Below are positions 17,801 to 24,887 of a stretch of 43,620 nucleotides of DNA, in pieces. The stretch lies in contig PBMX01000022.1 in the NCBI GenBank assembly GCA_002722935.1, forward strand, positions 1-43,620. The letters are read 5' to 3'. The DNA is from Phycisphaerae bacterium. GTDB lineage: Bacteria > Planctomycetota > Phycisphaerae > Phycisphaerales > SM1A02. Under the pieces are notes generated by a model. It had not been told where the DNA came from, searched no databases, and was given only the letters and a program-made list of their open reading frames with translations. A program made the position numbers and the translations under genes. Numbering within the stretch: the first letter of the stretch is position 1; every line of letters starts with the position of its first letter.

Positions 17801-18018
17801 GTTTCCTGCAGAGCGCTTGGGCCGATGAGATCGGTGACATCGATCTCGGCGATGTCGCGTGGCCTTTCAGGTGTCGGCGAGTCGATCGCGAGGACGATTG
17901 CCAGGAGGACGCCGGCGCCTACGACGCCGATGAGTGTCAGCCGGAGAGCAAGATTGCCGCGTCGAGTTTCCCCGCCTTCCTGAAGCAGCATTCGTCTGAG
18001 TCGTCCCTTGTCTGCCAT
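14830..18018 (-). CDS. Giant LptC/LptA-like (OstA-fold) LPS transport protein
   Basis: 1062 residues with one N-terminal membrane anchor (about 23-45, LALRLTLIGVVGAGVLLAIV) and an otherwise periplasmic, beta-rich body. Several segments resemble the OstA/LptA beta-jellyroll repeat: a short strand, (R/A)GDV or GEV, then a Gly/Asp turn and hydrophobic strand. Examples are FRGDVDVVSPDGLFSSNWM, VLANGDVQVLMSDGARVFAD, LIARGDAKLEQRTW and LFAEGSVYISTPRRRVDC. Three nucleotides separate it from kdsC, the slot that E. coli fills with lptC then lptA. The likely role is to bridge lipopolysaccharide across the periplasm with LptB/F/G and LptD (inference). E. coli LptC plus LptA is under 400 residues, so this is either a fusion or an expanded repeat protein. 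lptB is not adjacent. Confidence 0.75.
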   Translation of the reverse strand: MADKGRLRRMLLQEGGETRRGNLALRLTLIGVVGAGVLLAIVLAIDSPTPERPRDIAEIDVTDLIGPSALQETGSTDMLDPSMQLDLPGGGWIQIADKRGNPSQQYRCEHLDPNPSHLPAHWIDMTRPQVELFLENDRLMTIEGDKAETYAPNRALEKGWITGNVRINLYEPVDGRTADPAVHPPSVEMRPERVAFDNYLGKITCKGRIEVHTPTEEMVGSNMEVLVDDATDRVKFMRINELDYLLIRPDSSALALDTRPGWPRRAETEHPPVHDGTRSSSVIPVAMQQGKSGPESAAMDTEFYTLTLRENVRIMQGDARGGRTVTGNQLDVTFSLDQSSRGDSIVMASAHAEPQRELGPQPHWVELVLASTLGHRLAPSVGPDDTLVTCDDGMIMVPANDSGSVILQDPDDTLAELQGTPVFIFDAGEQTEITCDRLVYRGLEDRFDLYADEGREVILEDPRLLARGTHLWVAQERGEGGFIDPGTISILDRDQVALASVSVLPPAANTSIDLEDQVEDTPPESELDITWTEGVDISFDSTDSSDDPSIQDIIFRGDVDVVSPDGLFSSNWMRMFFEKDDEQKAVPSRLLAREQVKAENEDQTIWADDLEVTFLVEDVEGEPDEEPTGSRSLMGSGTRVKDVLANGDVQVLMSDGARVFADHLVADAKQEQVVLTGEDVVIARDDMLIDHGRHVELERRNGTATWIGPGQARLLTRPLDLSADQRIDRPEVPRPAPGDDASVTMRARWNTSMQYDSRFNEGAGSIELDGDVAVVAQPKPHELDRLEGQKMVLQFVDAGKVDSESLSSNLRKNQEDDPFDIERSSRVLETLIARGDAKLEQRTWPDEQRASIPNVFYIAAKHITWNDLETSAEVIGDGELVLREAPPVDGATPESGLFRGPGVSRFIWTRRLDMVQDESGGFTIDMDGDVEGLYKGMEDEDTATITAQHVKAVTAPIEEAEGRGGSAPGEGVLDLGRDMEIERLFAEGSVYISTPRRRVDCNLFDYNLSTGLAKLDSVPGRTVSILTEGSPTPVRAGSVLWNMDPAIDTITITDARGGAVNP

Positions 18019-18021
18019 GGT

Positions 18022-18564
18022 TCAGTGCTCCTGCATGGGCTGCGTCATGCGTGTCCTTGACTCGACGAGCGCATCCCATCGTCCCTGGGCCTTCAGAAGA
18101 TCCTCGATGAGTTCTCGGATTGCGCCCTGTCCACCGCTCCTGGCAGTGACATGGCTCGCCATCGCCTTGACCTCGGGAACCGCGTTGGCCACGGCGATCG
18201 GCAGAGCGATCGATCCGAGCATGGGGAGGGCGGCAAGATCATCGCCGACGGCCGCTGTTTCAGAGGCTGTCGCTCCGGCAGCCTCCAGTACCTGCCGGAT
18301 CGTCTCCTGCTTGTCGGCGACCCCCTGGTATACATGCGTGATGCCAAGTTCGGATGCGCGGGCGGTCACGGCTCCACTGCTTCGACTGGTGATGATGGCA
18401 ACGGCATGCCCGGCTTCCTGCCACAGGCGGATCCCCATGCCGTCGTGGACATGAAAGACCTTCGTTTCACGGCCGTCTCCGTCAAGCACGATGCGTCCGT
18501 CGGTCAGGACACCGTCGACATCGAGGCAGAGCAGCCGAATTGAGGCAGCGCGATCAGGATCCAT
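18022..18564 (-). CDS. kdsC: 3-deoxy-D-manno-octulosonate 8-phosphate phosphatase
   Basis: HAD-superfamily enzyme that removes phosphate from Kdo-8-phosphate to give Kdo. It has 180 residues (E. coli 188). HAD motif I is CLDVDGVLTDG, motif II is IITSRSS, and the Lys and acidic motifs are in VADKQETI and GDDLAALPM. The cap is absent, as in the tetrameric KdsC type. The SD GGAGG lies 9 nt before ATG 18564. It stands between kdsD (70 nt upstream) and the LptC/LptA-like gene (3 nt downstream), the same order as in E. coli. Confidence 0.93.
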   Translation of the reverse strand: MDPDRAASIRLLCLDVDGVLTDGRIVLDGDGRETKVFHVHDGMGIRLWQEAGHAVAIITSRSSGAVTARASELGITHVYQGVADKQETIRQVLEAAGATASETAAVGDDLAALPMLGSIALPIAVANAVPEVKAMASHVTARSGGQGAIRELIEDLLKAQGRWDALVESRTRMTQPMQEH

Positions 18565-18593
18565 CCCGGGGGGCCTCCAGCCAGTTGATGAAC

Positions 18594-18622
18594 AGTGTAT
18601 GCGAGGGTCGAGCAGCGGGCAT
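18594..18622 (-). promoter_or_regulatory. Candidate internal promoter of kdsC
   Basis: On the minus strand, ATGCCC (18622-18617), a 17-nt spacer and TACACT (18599-18594), 29 nt upstream of the kdsC ATG. The -35 is weak (three of six). Confidence 0.35.
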
Positions 18623-18634
18623 CCAGAGGGCCGC

Positions 18635-19648
18635 TTATTCCTGGACGATCTTCATCGTGACGAGGTCCTGGACGTCAACGAGCCCAACCGGGTGTCCCTC
18701 GGCGTCGACAACTGGTATCTCGTCGATGCGGTGTTCGGCCACAAGTTGCCTGGCATCCCGCACCCGGTCGGTGGCCAGCAGGCTCCTGGGATGACGGGTC
18801 ATGACATTGCTGATGGGCTGGGCGAGGGCCTCACGGTCGTTCATCACCAGTCGACGCAGGTCGCCGTCCGTGAAGATGCCGCTGAGGAGTCCCTGGTCAT
18901 CGATGAGAATGATGGCCCCGGCTCGTCTGAGTTCGCTTCGCTCGTTCCAGGCGACTGCAAGCGCTTCCTCGACGGTGAGTTCATGTGAGACGACAGGGAG
19001 TTCCTCGCCGGCCCTGAAGCGCATGACATCCGAGACCTGGCGGAGGCCCGCGCCGAGCATTCCACCCGGGTGGTGGCGATGGAAGTCGTCCTCGGAGAAA
19101 TCACGCCGCTTCGAGGCGGCCAGGGCCAGGGCGTCACCGCAGGCGAGAGTCGCCGTGGTCGACGTGGTGGGCGCGAGACCGACGGGACCTGCTTCTTCAA
19201 GATCTCCCAGCGCCAGGTGCGTGTCGCAGAGCTTGGAGAGGTGGGTGTCGTGGTTGCAGGAAATGCCGATTCGACACACGCCGTCCGCCTTGAGGATCGT
19301 GGCAAGGTTGAGGACTTCCTCGGTGTTCCCCGAGTAGCTCAGGAGGAGCACGACATCATCCTTCCGGATGCGGCCAAGGTCACCATGGACGGCCTCCGCG
19401 GGGTGGATGACATGGGATGGGAGCCCCAGGCTGCTGAAGGTCGCCGAGATCTTGGCCCCGATGAGTCCGGATTTGCCCATCCCGCTGACGACGACGTGGC
19501 CGGAGCAGTCGGCGATCAGTTTCACGGCCTCCGACCAGTGAGAGGCTTCGCCTCCGGGGTCCGATGCCGTGATCTCGTTGGCGATACGGTCAATGGCCTC
19601 CGCTTCACAACGAAGGACTTCCGCAAGAAATCGGGACTCGTCACCCAT
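18635..19648 (-). CDS. kdsD: D-arabinose 5-phosphate isomerase (KpsF/GutQ family)
   Basis: Aldo-keto isomerase turning ribulose 5-phosphate into arabinose 5-phosphate, the first step of Kdo synthesis. It has 337 residues from ATG 19648 (E. coli 328). The SIS domain has VVVSGMGKSGLIGAKISATF, HPAEAVHGDLG and LLSYSGNTEEVLNL. The HRHHPGGMLGAGL loop follows, then two CBS domains (about 200-337). The AGGCGG SD 8 nt before ATG 19648 decides the start; ATG 19699 and GTG-type starts further up would add a hydrophilic, low-complexity prefix. It is divergent from scpA and heads kdsD-kdsC-LptC/A. Confidence 0.94.
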   Translation of the reverse strand: MGDESRFLAEVLRCEAEAIDRIANEITASDPGGEASHWSEAVKLIADCSGHVVVSGMGKSGLIGAKISATFSSLGLPSHVIHPAEAVHGDLGRIRKDDVVLLLSYSGNTEEVLNLATILKADGVCRIGISCNHDTHLSKLCDTHLALGDLEEAGPVGLAPTTSTTATLACGDALALAASKRRDFSEDDFHRHHPGGMLGAGLRQVSDVMRFRAGEELPVVSHELTVEEALAVAWNERSELRRAGAIILIDDQGLLSGIFTDGDLRRLVMNDREALAQPISNVMTRHPRSLLATDRVRDARQLVAEHRIDEIPVVDAEGHPVGLVDVQDLVTMKIVQE

Positions 19649-19706
19649 CGTGGTATCCGCCTTGCCTTGCGACGTCGATCTGGATGGTTGTGCGCTCATC
19701 GTGGGG

Positions 19707-19712
19707 TATGAT
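19707..19712 (+). promoter_or_regulatory. Candidate -10 box of scpA
   Basis: TATGAT on the plus strand lies within the divergent kdsD/scpA region, 74 nt before ATG 19787. No good -35 at standard spacing was found. Confidence 0.3.
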
Positions 19713-19743
19713 GCTGGGGAGAGAATGCCGCACCAGCGTGCAT

Positions 19744-19772
19744 AGTGTACCCCCGCAGGCCGACTTCGACGA
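19744..19772 (-). promoter_or_regulatory. Candidate promoter of kdsD
   Basis: On the minus strand, TCGTCG (19772-19767), a 17-nt spacer and TACACT (19749-19744). It would give a leader of about 90 nt to ATG 19648. It shares the divergent region with the scpA -10. Confidence 0.35.
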
Positions 19773-19786
19773 TGCAAGCCACGGAT

Positions 19787-20713
19787 ATGAGCACATCCCG
19801 TAAAGCAGCCCAGGACGACTACGTCATCAGCCTGGAGGCCTTCGAGGGGCCTCTGGACCTGCTTCTGTTTCTCATTCGCCGAGCGGAAGTGGATATCCAG
19901 GACATTCCCATAGCGGCCATCACGGACCAGTACCTCCTCGTGCTGCAGCAGGTCGATGAAGTCGATATCGAGCAGGCCGGCGAGTTTCTCGTCATGGCTG
20001 CGACCCTCATCGAGTTGAAGTCCCGCACCCTTTCGCCACCCGTCGAAACCGGCGAGGATGGGGAGGGGGAAGAGGGCGAGCCCATGGCCGACCCCCGGCA
20101 GGAACTGGTTCGGCAGTTGCTGACCTATCAGCGGATCCGTACGGCCGGCGAGGATCTCGACGAGGCACGGGTAGCGTTCGCTCGTCGCGCGAGGGCCAGA
20201 GTTCGACCATCAGATGATGTATTCGAGTCCGAGGATGACGGCCTGGAACTCGACGACCTCCACCTGATGGACCTTGTTGAATCCTGGGAGCGAATTGCCC
20301 AGGCGATCGACTTCGACCAACTCGGCGCCTCCCACCTGGTCTCGGTGGATGATGCGCCCATAGCGCTCTACCAGGAAGATCTGCTCGACAGGCTGGAGCG
20401 ACGGAAGGGCATGCCCGTCGTGCTGCAGGAGACCTTCGCGGGCAAGACGGCTGCCCAGCGGGTCGGCCTGTTCCTCGCCGTACTGGAACTGGTGAAGACA
20501 AGTCGAGTCAACTGCGCCCAGGAAGGCTGGGGCGAGCCCATCACCATCGAGCTTACGACTGCTTCCGACGAGATGCTGGAGGAGCCTGCCGAGGTTCCCG
20601 ATTCGCAACCGCCTGGAGCTGCTCAACCTCCCACGGAGTCAGGTCACGCCACTGCCCCGGACGAAGACCTTTCAGGTTCAGCGGACCGATCCGAAGACGG
20701 CGAAGTTTCCTGA
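19787..20713 (+). CDS. scpA: Segregation and condensation protein A
   Basis: Kleisin subunit that links SMC heads in chromosome condensation. It has 308 residues from ATG 19787; GTG 19745 and ATG 19772 are in-frame alternatives with no better SD. The N-terminal kleisin helix is clear: LEAFEGPLDLLLFLIRRAEV, then IPIAAITDQYL. The winged-helix C-terminal part lies around residues 200-265. The last 40 or so residues are Pro/Glu/Asp-rich and unconserved-looking. This tail is encoded opposite the end of rluB, a 161-bp convergent overlap. scpB, the usual partner, is not adjacent. Confidence 0.93.
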   Translation: MSTSRKAAQDDYVISLEAFEGPLDLLLFLIRRAEVDIQDIPIAAITDQYLLVLQQVDEVDIEQAGEFLVMAATLIELKSRTLSPPVETGEDGEGEEGEPMADPRQELVRQLLTYQRIRTAGEDLDEARVAFARRARARVRPSDDVFESEDDGLELDDLHLMDLVESWERIAQAIDFDQLGASHLVSVDDAPIALYQEDLLDRLERRKGMPVVLQETFAGKTAAQRVGLFLAVLELVKTSRVNCAQEGWGEPITIELTTASDEMLEEPAEVPDSQPPGAAQPPTESGHATAPDEDLSGSADRSEDGEVS

Positions 20714-21479
20714 CTGGATGGCCCAGCCGGGCCATCATGCGCCGAACCTGTCGGTTCCGGCCTTCGGCCAGCACGATGTTCAGGCGGGTGCGATCACGAT
20801 CCCGGTGAAGAATGTCGACCTTGTTCGCCAAAGCCTTCTTGGCGCGAACGCGACCGCGGGATCTACGATCCGCCAGCATCATGCCCTTCCTCAACCTGTT
20901 CAGCGACTTGTCCGAGAGTTCCCCGCGGACCGTGACCTCGTATTCCTTCTTGACGCCGTGACGAGGATGTGTCAGTCGGGCCGCCAGATCACCGTCATTG
21001 GTCAGGACAAGCAGCCCGGATGAATCGACGTCGAGTCTTCCGACCGGGAAGAGCCGGACTCCCTTCGGGTGGGGGACGAGGTCGATGGCTCGCCGTCGGT
21101 CTTCGGTGGGTGCATTTGAACAGATCACGCCCCGTGGCTTGAAGAGCAGCACGTAGACGAGAGGGGCGTTGGTTCGCACGCTCTGACCGGAGACGACGAT
21201 GTGATCCCGGGACGGGTCCACCCATGCCGGAAGCGTGTTGACGACATGCCCGTTGACGAGCACCTCCCCCGCAAGAATCAGTTCCTCGCAGGCCCTCCGT
21301 GAACCGACACCGGCGCTGGACAGCACCTTCTGCAATCGATCACCTCTGCTGGCATCCTGGAACGAATCGGAGGAACTGGGTGTTCCATCCGGCTCGGTCG
21401 ACCAACCATCCCCGACCGGAGGCGGTGGCGAAGGCGGCATCCCGGGATCCGGGGCCTGGCTGTGTTCATCGTGAGGCAT
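20553..21479 (-). CDS. rluB: rRNA large-subunit pseudouridine synthase (RsuA/RluB family)
   Basis: Isomerises a uridine in rRNA to pseudouridine. It has 308 residues. The first 43 are Pro/Ser-rich and probably disordered. An S4 RNA-binding domain (about 47-95, RLQKVLSSAGVGSRRACEEL) follows, then the catalytic domain with the active Asp in GRLDVDSSGLLVLTNDGDLA. The C-terminal signature is LAEGRNRQVRRMMARLGHPV. RluB and RluE/F-type specificities are hard to separate; large-subunit specificity is inference. scpA and rluB are often neighbours on the same strand, but here they converge and overlap by 161 bp. Confidence 0.92.
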   Translation of the reverse strand: MPHDEHSQAPDPGMPPSPPPPVGDGWSTEPDGTPSSSDSFQDASRGDRLQKVLSSAGVGSRRACEELILAGEVLVNGHVVNTLPAWVDPSRDHIVVSGQSVRTNAPLVYVLLFKPRGVICSNAPTEDRRRAIDLVPHPKGVRLFPVGRLDVDSSGLLVLTNDGDLAARLTHPRHGVKKEYEVTVRGELSDKSLNRLRKGMMLADRRSRGRVRAKKALANKVDILHRDRDRTRLNIVLAEGRNRQVRRMMARLGHPVRKLRRLRIGPLNLKGLRPGQWRDLTPWEVEQLQAVANREPRQAPPASRRKQS

Positions 21480-21615
21480 GGTGAATCGGATAGGCTACCT
21501 TGGCATGGTTCCAACGAACAGGGGGGACCTGCATCCATCCTGCGTATTGAACCGATAACAGGTTGCAAGGTCGATTTTCAAGCGATGCACGGGGGCCAGG
21601 TCGGACGACATATCC

Positions 21616-22605
21616 ATGAAGGCACCACTTCGACAACGCCTGCGTGACCTGGTCAACCGGCTTGAAGCCATGCCGATGAACGAGTTGACGAGGGGCCAGA
21701 GGTTCATCAGGTTCCTCTGGCAACTCTGGGCGACGGCCTACCAGCAGTTGCGACAGGACAGGGCGGGTTCCAACGCGGCCGCCCTGACCTTCCGAACGCT
21801 CTTCTCGCTGCTCCCGATCCTGGTACTGACGGCGGTCGTGACGCGGTCCTTCATCAGTGACGAGACCTTCATGAACTCGATCGACGAGGTCATGAACTGG
21901 TTGCACATGGACGAGGTGGGAATGGCGGCAGCGGATGGCGTGGAAGCAGACTCGATCGACCTGGAGGAATGGGTCTCGGACAGGGCCAGAGAGGCCATGT
22001 CCGTCGATCTCACAGGTCTTACCTGGCTGGGCATCATCATCGTGCTCTATGCAGCCGTTCGGCTGATCGAGGAAGTCGATACCACTTTCAACTTCATCAC
22101 TCGATCCACACCCGGCGGCTGGATTCGAAAACGCATCTGGGTCTATCTCGGGGTGCTCCTGCTGGCGCCGGCCGCGGTCATCGCCGCCGGCTGGTTCCTG
22201 GAACGAGGAGTCCACGAACTGGGCGAACTCGTCGGAACCTGGCCCTGGGTTGTTCCCACGGTGCAGACCTGCATCACGCTGGTTCTCCTGTGGTGGTTGC
22301 TGCGTCTCTGCTACCGGGCGATTCCCGCACGCGAGATCCGGCCCCGGCCGGCGAGTCTCGGCGCGGCTTCGGCGACGGTCCTGCTCGTGATCGGGCAGTG
22401 GCTGCTGGTGTTCTACGTGGACCAGGCGGTGAGGTCGAGCCCGCTCGGTGGAAGCCTCGGCTTCGTGCCGGTCTTCATGTTCTGGGTCTACATGATGTGG
22501 CTGTCGGTGCTCTACGGGCTGGAGATCACCATGGTCGCCCAGCAACTTGGAGATCTCAGGTCGAAGGAAGCAGGGGCCGCTGAAGCGGCAGATCCGGCAA
22601 GCTAA
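21616..22605 (+). CDS. YihY/BrkB family inner-membrane protein
   Basis: 329 residues with about six membrane helices: near LFSLLPILVLTAVV (about 70), LTWLGIIIVLYAAVRLI, VYLGVLLLAPAAVIAAG, TCITLVLLWWLLRL, ATVLLVIGQWLLVFYV and FMFWVYMMWLSVLYGLEI. The family signature GSNAAALTFRTLFSLLPIL is present. About 40 residues of basic N-terminus precede it. The molecular function of the family is unsettled; older names such as ribonuclease BN are not supported. An insertion at about 85-135 (acidic, between helices 1 and 2) is probably periplasmic. It ends in a 4-bp overlap with the convergent DUF1570 gene. No good SD is seen before the ATG. Confidence 0.87.
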   Translation: MKAPLRQRLRDLVNRLEAMPMNELTRGQRFIRFLWQLWATAYQQLRQDRAGSNAAALTFRTLFSLLPILVLTAVVTRSFISDETFMNSIDEVMNWLHMDEVGMAAADGVEADSIDLEEWVSDRAREAMSVDLTGLTWLGIIIVLYAAVRLIEEVDTTFNFITRSTPGGWIRKRIWVYLGVLLLAPAAVIAAGWFLERGVHELGELVGTWPWVVPTVQTCITLVLLWWLLRLCYRAIPAREIRPRPASLGAASATVLLVIGQWLLVFYVDQAVRSSPLGGSLGFVPVFMFWVYMMWLSVLYGLEITMVAQQLGDLRSKEAGAAEAADPAS

Positions 22606-23648
22606 CCGCGATCCCACCAGGCATCTTCCTCGTCCCGGAGCCAGCGTCGCTCAAGTCGATCGATCGGGCCGAAGGCGTCTTCGAACGCCTTGAGTTGGTC
22701 CCGGGGAAAGACGTAGTCGGGGTTCTCCCTCAGGGATCGTATGTAGCCGTTGAGCTGGGTTCGGCGGAACCTCCAGAGCCAGCGAACCACGGCGTAACTC
22801 TGTGCATAGATCACGTTCAGGCGTTCGGGGTCGATGCCATCGAAGTCCCGGATTACAAGAAGTTCCTCGAGCGGGAGCAGGGTGGACTCGTTCATCGCCT
22901 TCACGAACTGGTCCCGCCTGAAGGGTGATTCATGTGTCGGACCGAAGGCACGCGAGGTGTCGTGGGTTTCGAAGCAGGTCGCGAATCCCTCGTGCAGCCA
23001 GAGATTCCATCCACCACGGTGGTCGGTGAACTCGGTGATCCATGCCAACTGGTGCGTCGCTTCGTGAACCGCCAGCGAAGTCCTGAGCCCGGTCTCAAGG
23101 TCATCGAGAGCATCCCGGTGCTCGTTGATGCGCCGTTCATGTTCCCTCGCCTGCTCCTCGTCGTCCGGAGGTGAAGCCTCGTCTTCATCAAGTTCCCTCC
23201 GGGCCGATTCCAGTCCCGGGAGTCCTCGAGGTTCGTAGAAAAGAATCCACTCGGCCGAGGGGGAGAAGTAGCCGCCGATATGTTCGGGTTCGATCTCCAG
23301 TCCATCGCATGCACTGGCGAAGTCCCTGAACGCCTCCGCTTCACTGAACACGATGCACAGCATCCGTTCCGTGGGCATCGGGCGCGTGGCGCCCAGCAGC
23401 CTGCAGACGCGTGAGAACTGGTGCAACGTCGCTTCCAGGTGCCTGCCGACATGCTCGATCGTGTCCCAGCGAGCGTCTGACAGAATGACCCAGTGCCGGG
23501 TCTGGTGTTCGCTGAAGCCTCCGGGAAGCAGTGACCTGGCCTTCTCTACGGGGCTGGTCACCGCTTCCTGCGCCGGATCGATGCCCGGTGTCGAGGGTGT
23601 CGGCCCGGGTGCGAGTGCCAGAAGAATGCCCAGGAGCAGTGGGATCAT
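22602..23648 (-). CDS. Secreted DUF1570-type putative metallopeptidase
   Basis: 348 residues with a short N-terminal signal segment (MIPLLLGILLALAPG). A gluzincin-like motif VHEATHQLAW gives H195, E196 and H199, with the third ligand Glu220 in LHEGFAT after a 20-residue spacer. This HExxH...E pattern is that of zinc peptidases and of the DUF1570 family frequent in planctomycetes. A charged helical insertion (about 150-185) precedes the motif. The family has no proven activity to my knowledge; peptidase is inference. The start is preceded by TAGAAT 6 nt upstream and lacks an SD. Confidence 0.8.
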   Translation of the reverse strand: MIPLLLGILLALAPGPTPSTPGIDPAQEAVTSPVEKARSLLPGGFSEHQTRHWVILSDARWDTIEHVGRHLEATLHQFSRVCRLLGATRPMPTERMLCIVFSEAEAFRDFASACDGLEIEPEHIGGYFSPSAEWILFYEPRGLPGLESARRELDEDEASPPDDEEQAREHERRINEHRDALDDLETGLRTSLAVHEATHQLAWITEFTDHRGGWNLWLHEGFATCFETHDTSRAFGPTHESPFRRDQFVKAMNESTLLPLEELLVIRDFDGIDPERLNVIYAQSYAVVRWLWRFRRTQLNGYIRSLRENPDYVFPRDQLKAFEDAFGPIDRLERRWLRDEEDAWWDRG

Positions 23649-23654
23649 GGGCGG

Positions 23655-23660
23655 ATTCTA
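23655..23660 (-). promoter_or_regulatory. -10-like TAGAAT just upstream of the DUF1570 gene
   Basis: On the minus strand TAGAAT is followed by CCGCCC and then the ATG at 23648, a leaderless geometry. No good -35 was found. Confidence 0.35.
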
Positions 23661-23857
23661 TGCTTCCCGACCCGATCGAGGATCGGCCTGCCCGATAACG
23701 GCATTCCAGGTTTCAACTGGGGGGGTTGAAGGACCTGCAACGGCCTCGCCTCCAGCATGGGCGGGGGCTCCACGTACATCACCACATGAGCCTCTCGAGG
23801 ATGTCGATGCAATCCCTGGAGACCAGACCCGGAACACGTGAACACGGAGTGCCAGAC

Positions 23858-24217
23858 ATGAAAATGCAGGACCAGGGTCGAATGAGCCCCTACGTGAGGA
23901 TGTCGTTGAATGACGGCACGTTGACGGTCCATATGACGGCTCGTTTAGTCGGTGAGAGGGAGGTCTCGATCATCGCGTCGGCTGCCCAGCGTGCCTTGCA
24001 ACATCACGGCGCATCGATCAGGAGGCTCGTCCTCGATGTCGGAAGCGTCGAGATGATGAAGAGCATCGGGTTGGGCATGTGCATCGATCTTCGGAACAGG
24101 GCGGGGGCGTTTGGAATCCCGACTTCCCTGGAGGGCCTCTCAGGACGACTCGAGGCGCTGTTCGGCATGTTGAAGATCGACCGACTGTTTCAGGTGTACG
24201 CCCACCAGGCAGCCTGA
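23858..24217 (+). CDS. STAS-domain protein (anti-sigma-factor antagonist type)
   Basis: Single STAS domain, 119 residues. The core strand and turn are [20 protein letters not shown], with Ser69 at the position phosphorylated in SpoIIAA/RsbV. It is followed by helix LRNRAGAFG and the C-terminal [15 protein letters not shown] 23858 has SD GGAG 8 nt upstream; an open frame reaching 23726 is rejected because its extra 44 residues look untranslated. No anti-sigma kinase or phosphatase is adjacent, so its partner is encoded elsewhere. It may act as a partner-switch component (inference). The 209 nt upstream (23649-23857) hold no gene. Confidence 0.85.
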   Translation: MKMQDQGRMSPYVRMSLNDGTLTVHMTARLVGEREVSIIASAAQRALQHHGASIRRLVLDVGSVEMMKSIGLGMCIDLRNRAGAFGIPTSLEGLSGRLEALFGMLKIDRLFQVYAHQAA

Positions 24218-24231
24218 GGGACATCGTCTGC

Positions 24232-24260
24232 TGGAGCAATGGCAACCATGGGCCTACAAT
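24232..24260 (+). promoter_or_regulatory. Candidate promoter of nuoB
   Basis: TGGAGC (24232-24237), a 17-nt spacer and TACAAT (24255-24260). The start codon is 39 nt further on, with SD GGAG 7 nt before it, so this transcript would carry a short normal leader. Confidence 0.45.
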
Positions 24261-24299
24261 GCCCGCAGGTGGCGATGTTGCCTCCTGCTGGAGCGAGCC

Positions 24300-24872
24300 A
24301 TGGGTCTCGAAACTGCACTTCCCGTTGATGGAATCCTGACGACGCAGTTGAACCGTGTCATCAACTGGGCACGTCGTTCCAGCATATGGCCGATGCCCTT
24401 CGCCACGGCGTGCTGCGGCATCGAGTTGATGGCGACCGCTTCGAGCCGTTTCGACCTCTCGCGCTTCGGTGCCGAGGTCTTCAGGTTCAGTCCCAGGCAG
24501 GCCGATCTCCTGATCGTCGCCGGACGAGTCAGCGTCAAGATGCTCCCTGTCCTCCAGCACATCTACATGCAGATGACGGAGCCCAAGTGGGTCATCTCCA
24601 TGGGTGCCTGTGCATCGACCGGCGGCGTCTTCGATACCTACGCCGTCGTCCAGGGAATCGACCAGTACGTGCCCGTGGATGTCTACGTTCCCGGGTGCCC
24701 CCCGAGGCCGGAGATGCTCATCGAGGGGATCATGGCCATCCAGCGGATCATCGATGAGGACAACATCCCTCATGATGGACAGGGGCGTCGCCTGCCCTTG
24801 AACGTGGCCATCGAGCCGACCCATGTCCCGGGGGCGCAGCCCATCGACGTCAGCATCGGCGCAACAGGCTGA
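24300..24872 (+). CDS. nuoB: NADH-quinone oxidoreductase subunit B
   Basis: Complex I subunit holding iron-sulfur cluster N2, which passes electrons to quinone. It has 190 residues. All four cluster ligands are visible: C38-C39 in [12 protein letters not shown]104 in MGACASTGG and C133 in VPGCPPRPE. The N-terminal amphipathic stretch [18 protein letters not shown] is typical. The ATG has an SD (GGAG) and its own candidate promoter. It is a single gene between a STAS gene and convergent purH, away from nuoC. Confidence 0.96.
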   Translation: MGLETALPVDGILTTQLNRVINWARRSSIWPMPFATACCGIELMATASSRFDLSRFGAEVFRFSPRQADLLIVAGRVSVKMLPVLQHIYMQMTEPKWVISMGACASTGGVFDTYAVVQGIDQYVPVDVYVPGCPPRPEMLIEGIMAIQRIIDEDNIPHDGQGRRLPLNVAIEPTHVPGAQPIDVSIGATG

Positions 24873-24887
24873 ACGACCCTTCCATTC

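Noticed and set aside
21480-21615. Promoter TTGAAC-18 nt-TCGATT for the YihY/BrkB gene
   Set aside because: The -10 matches only three of six and no other support was found.
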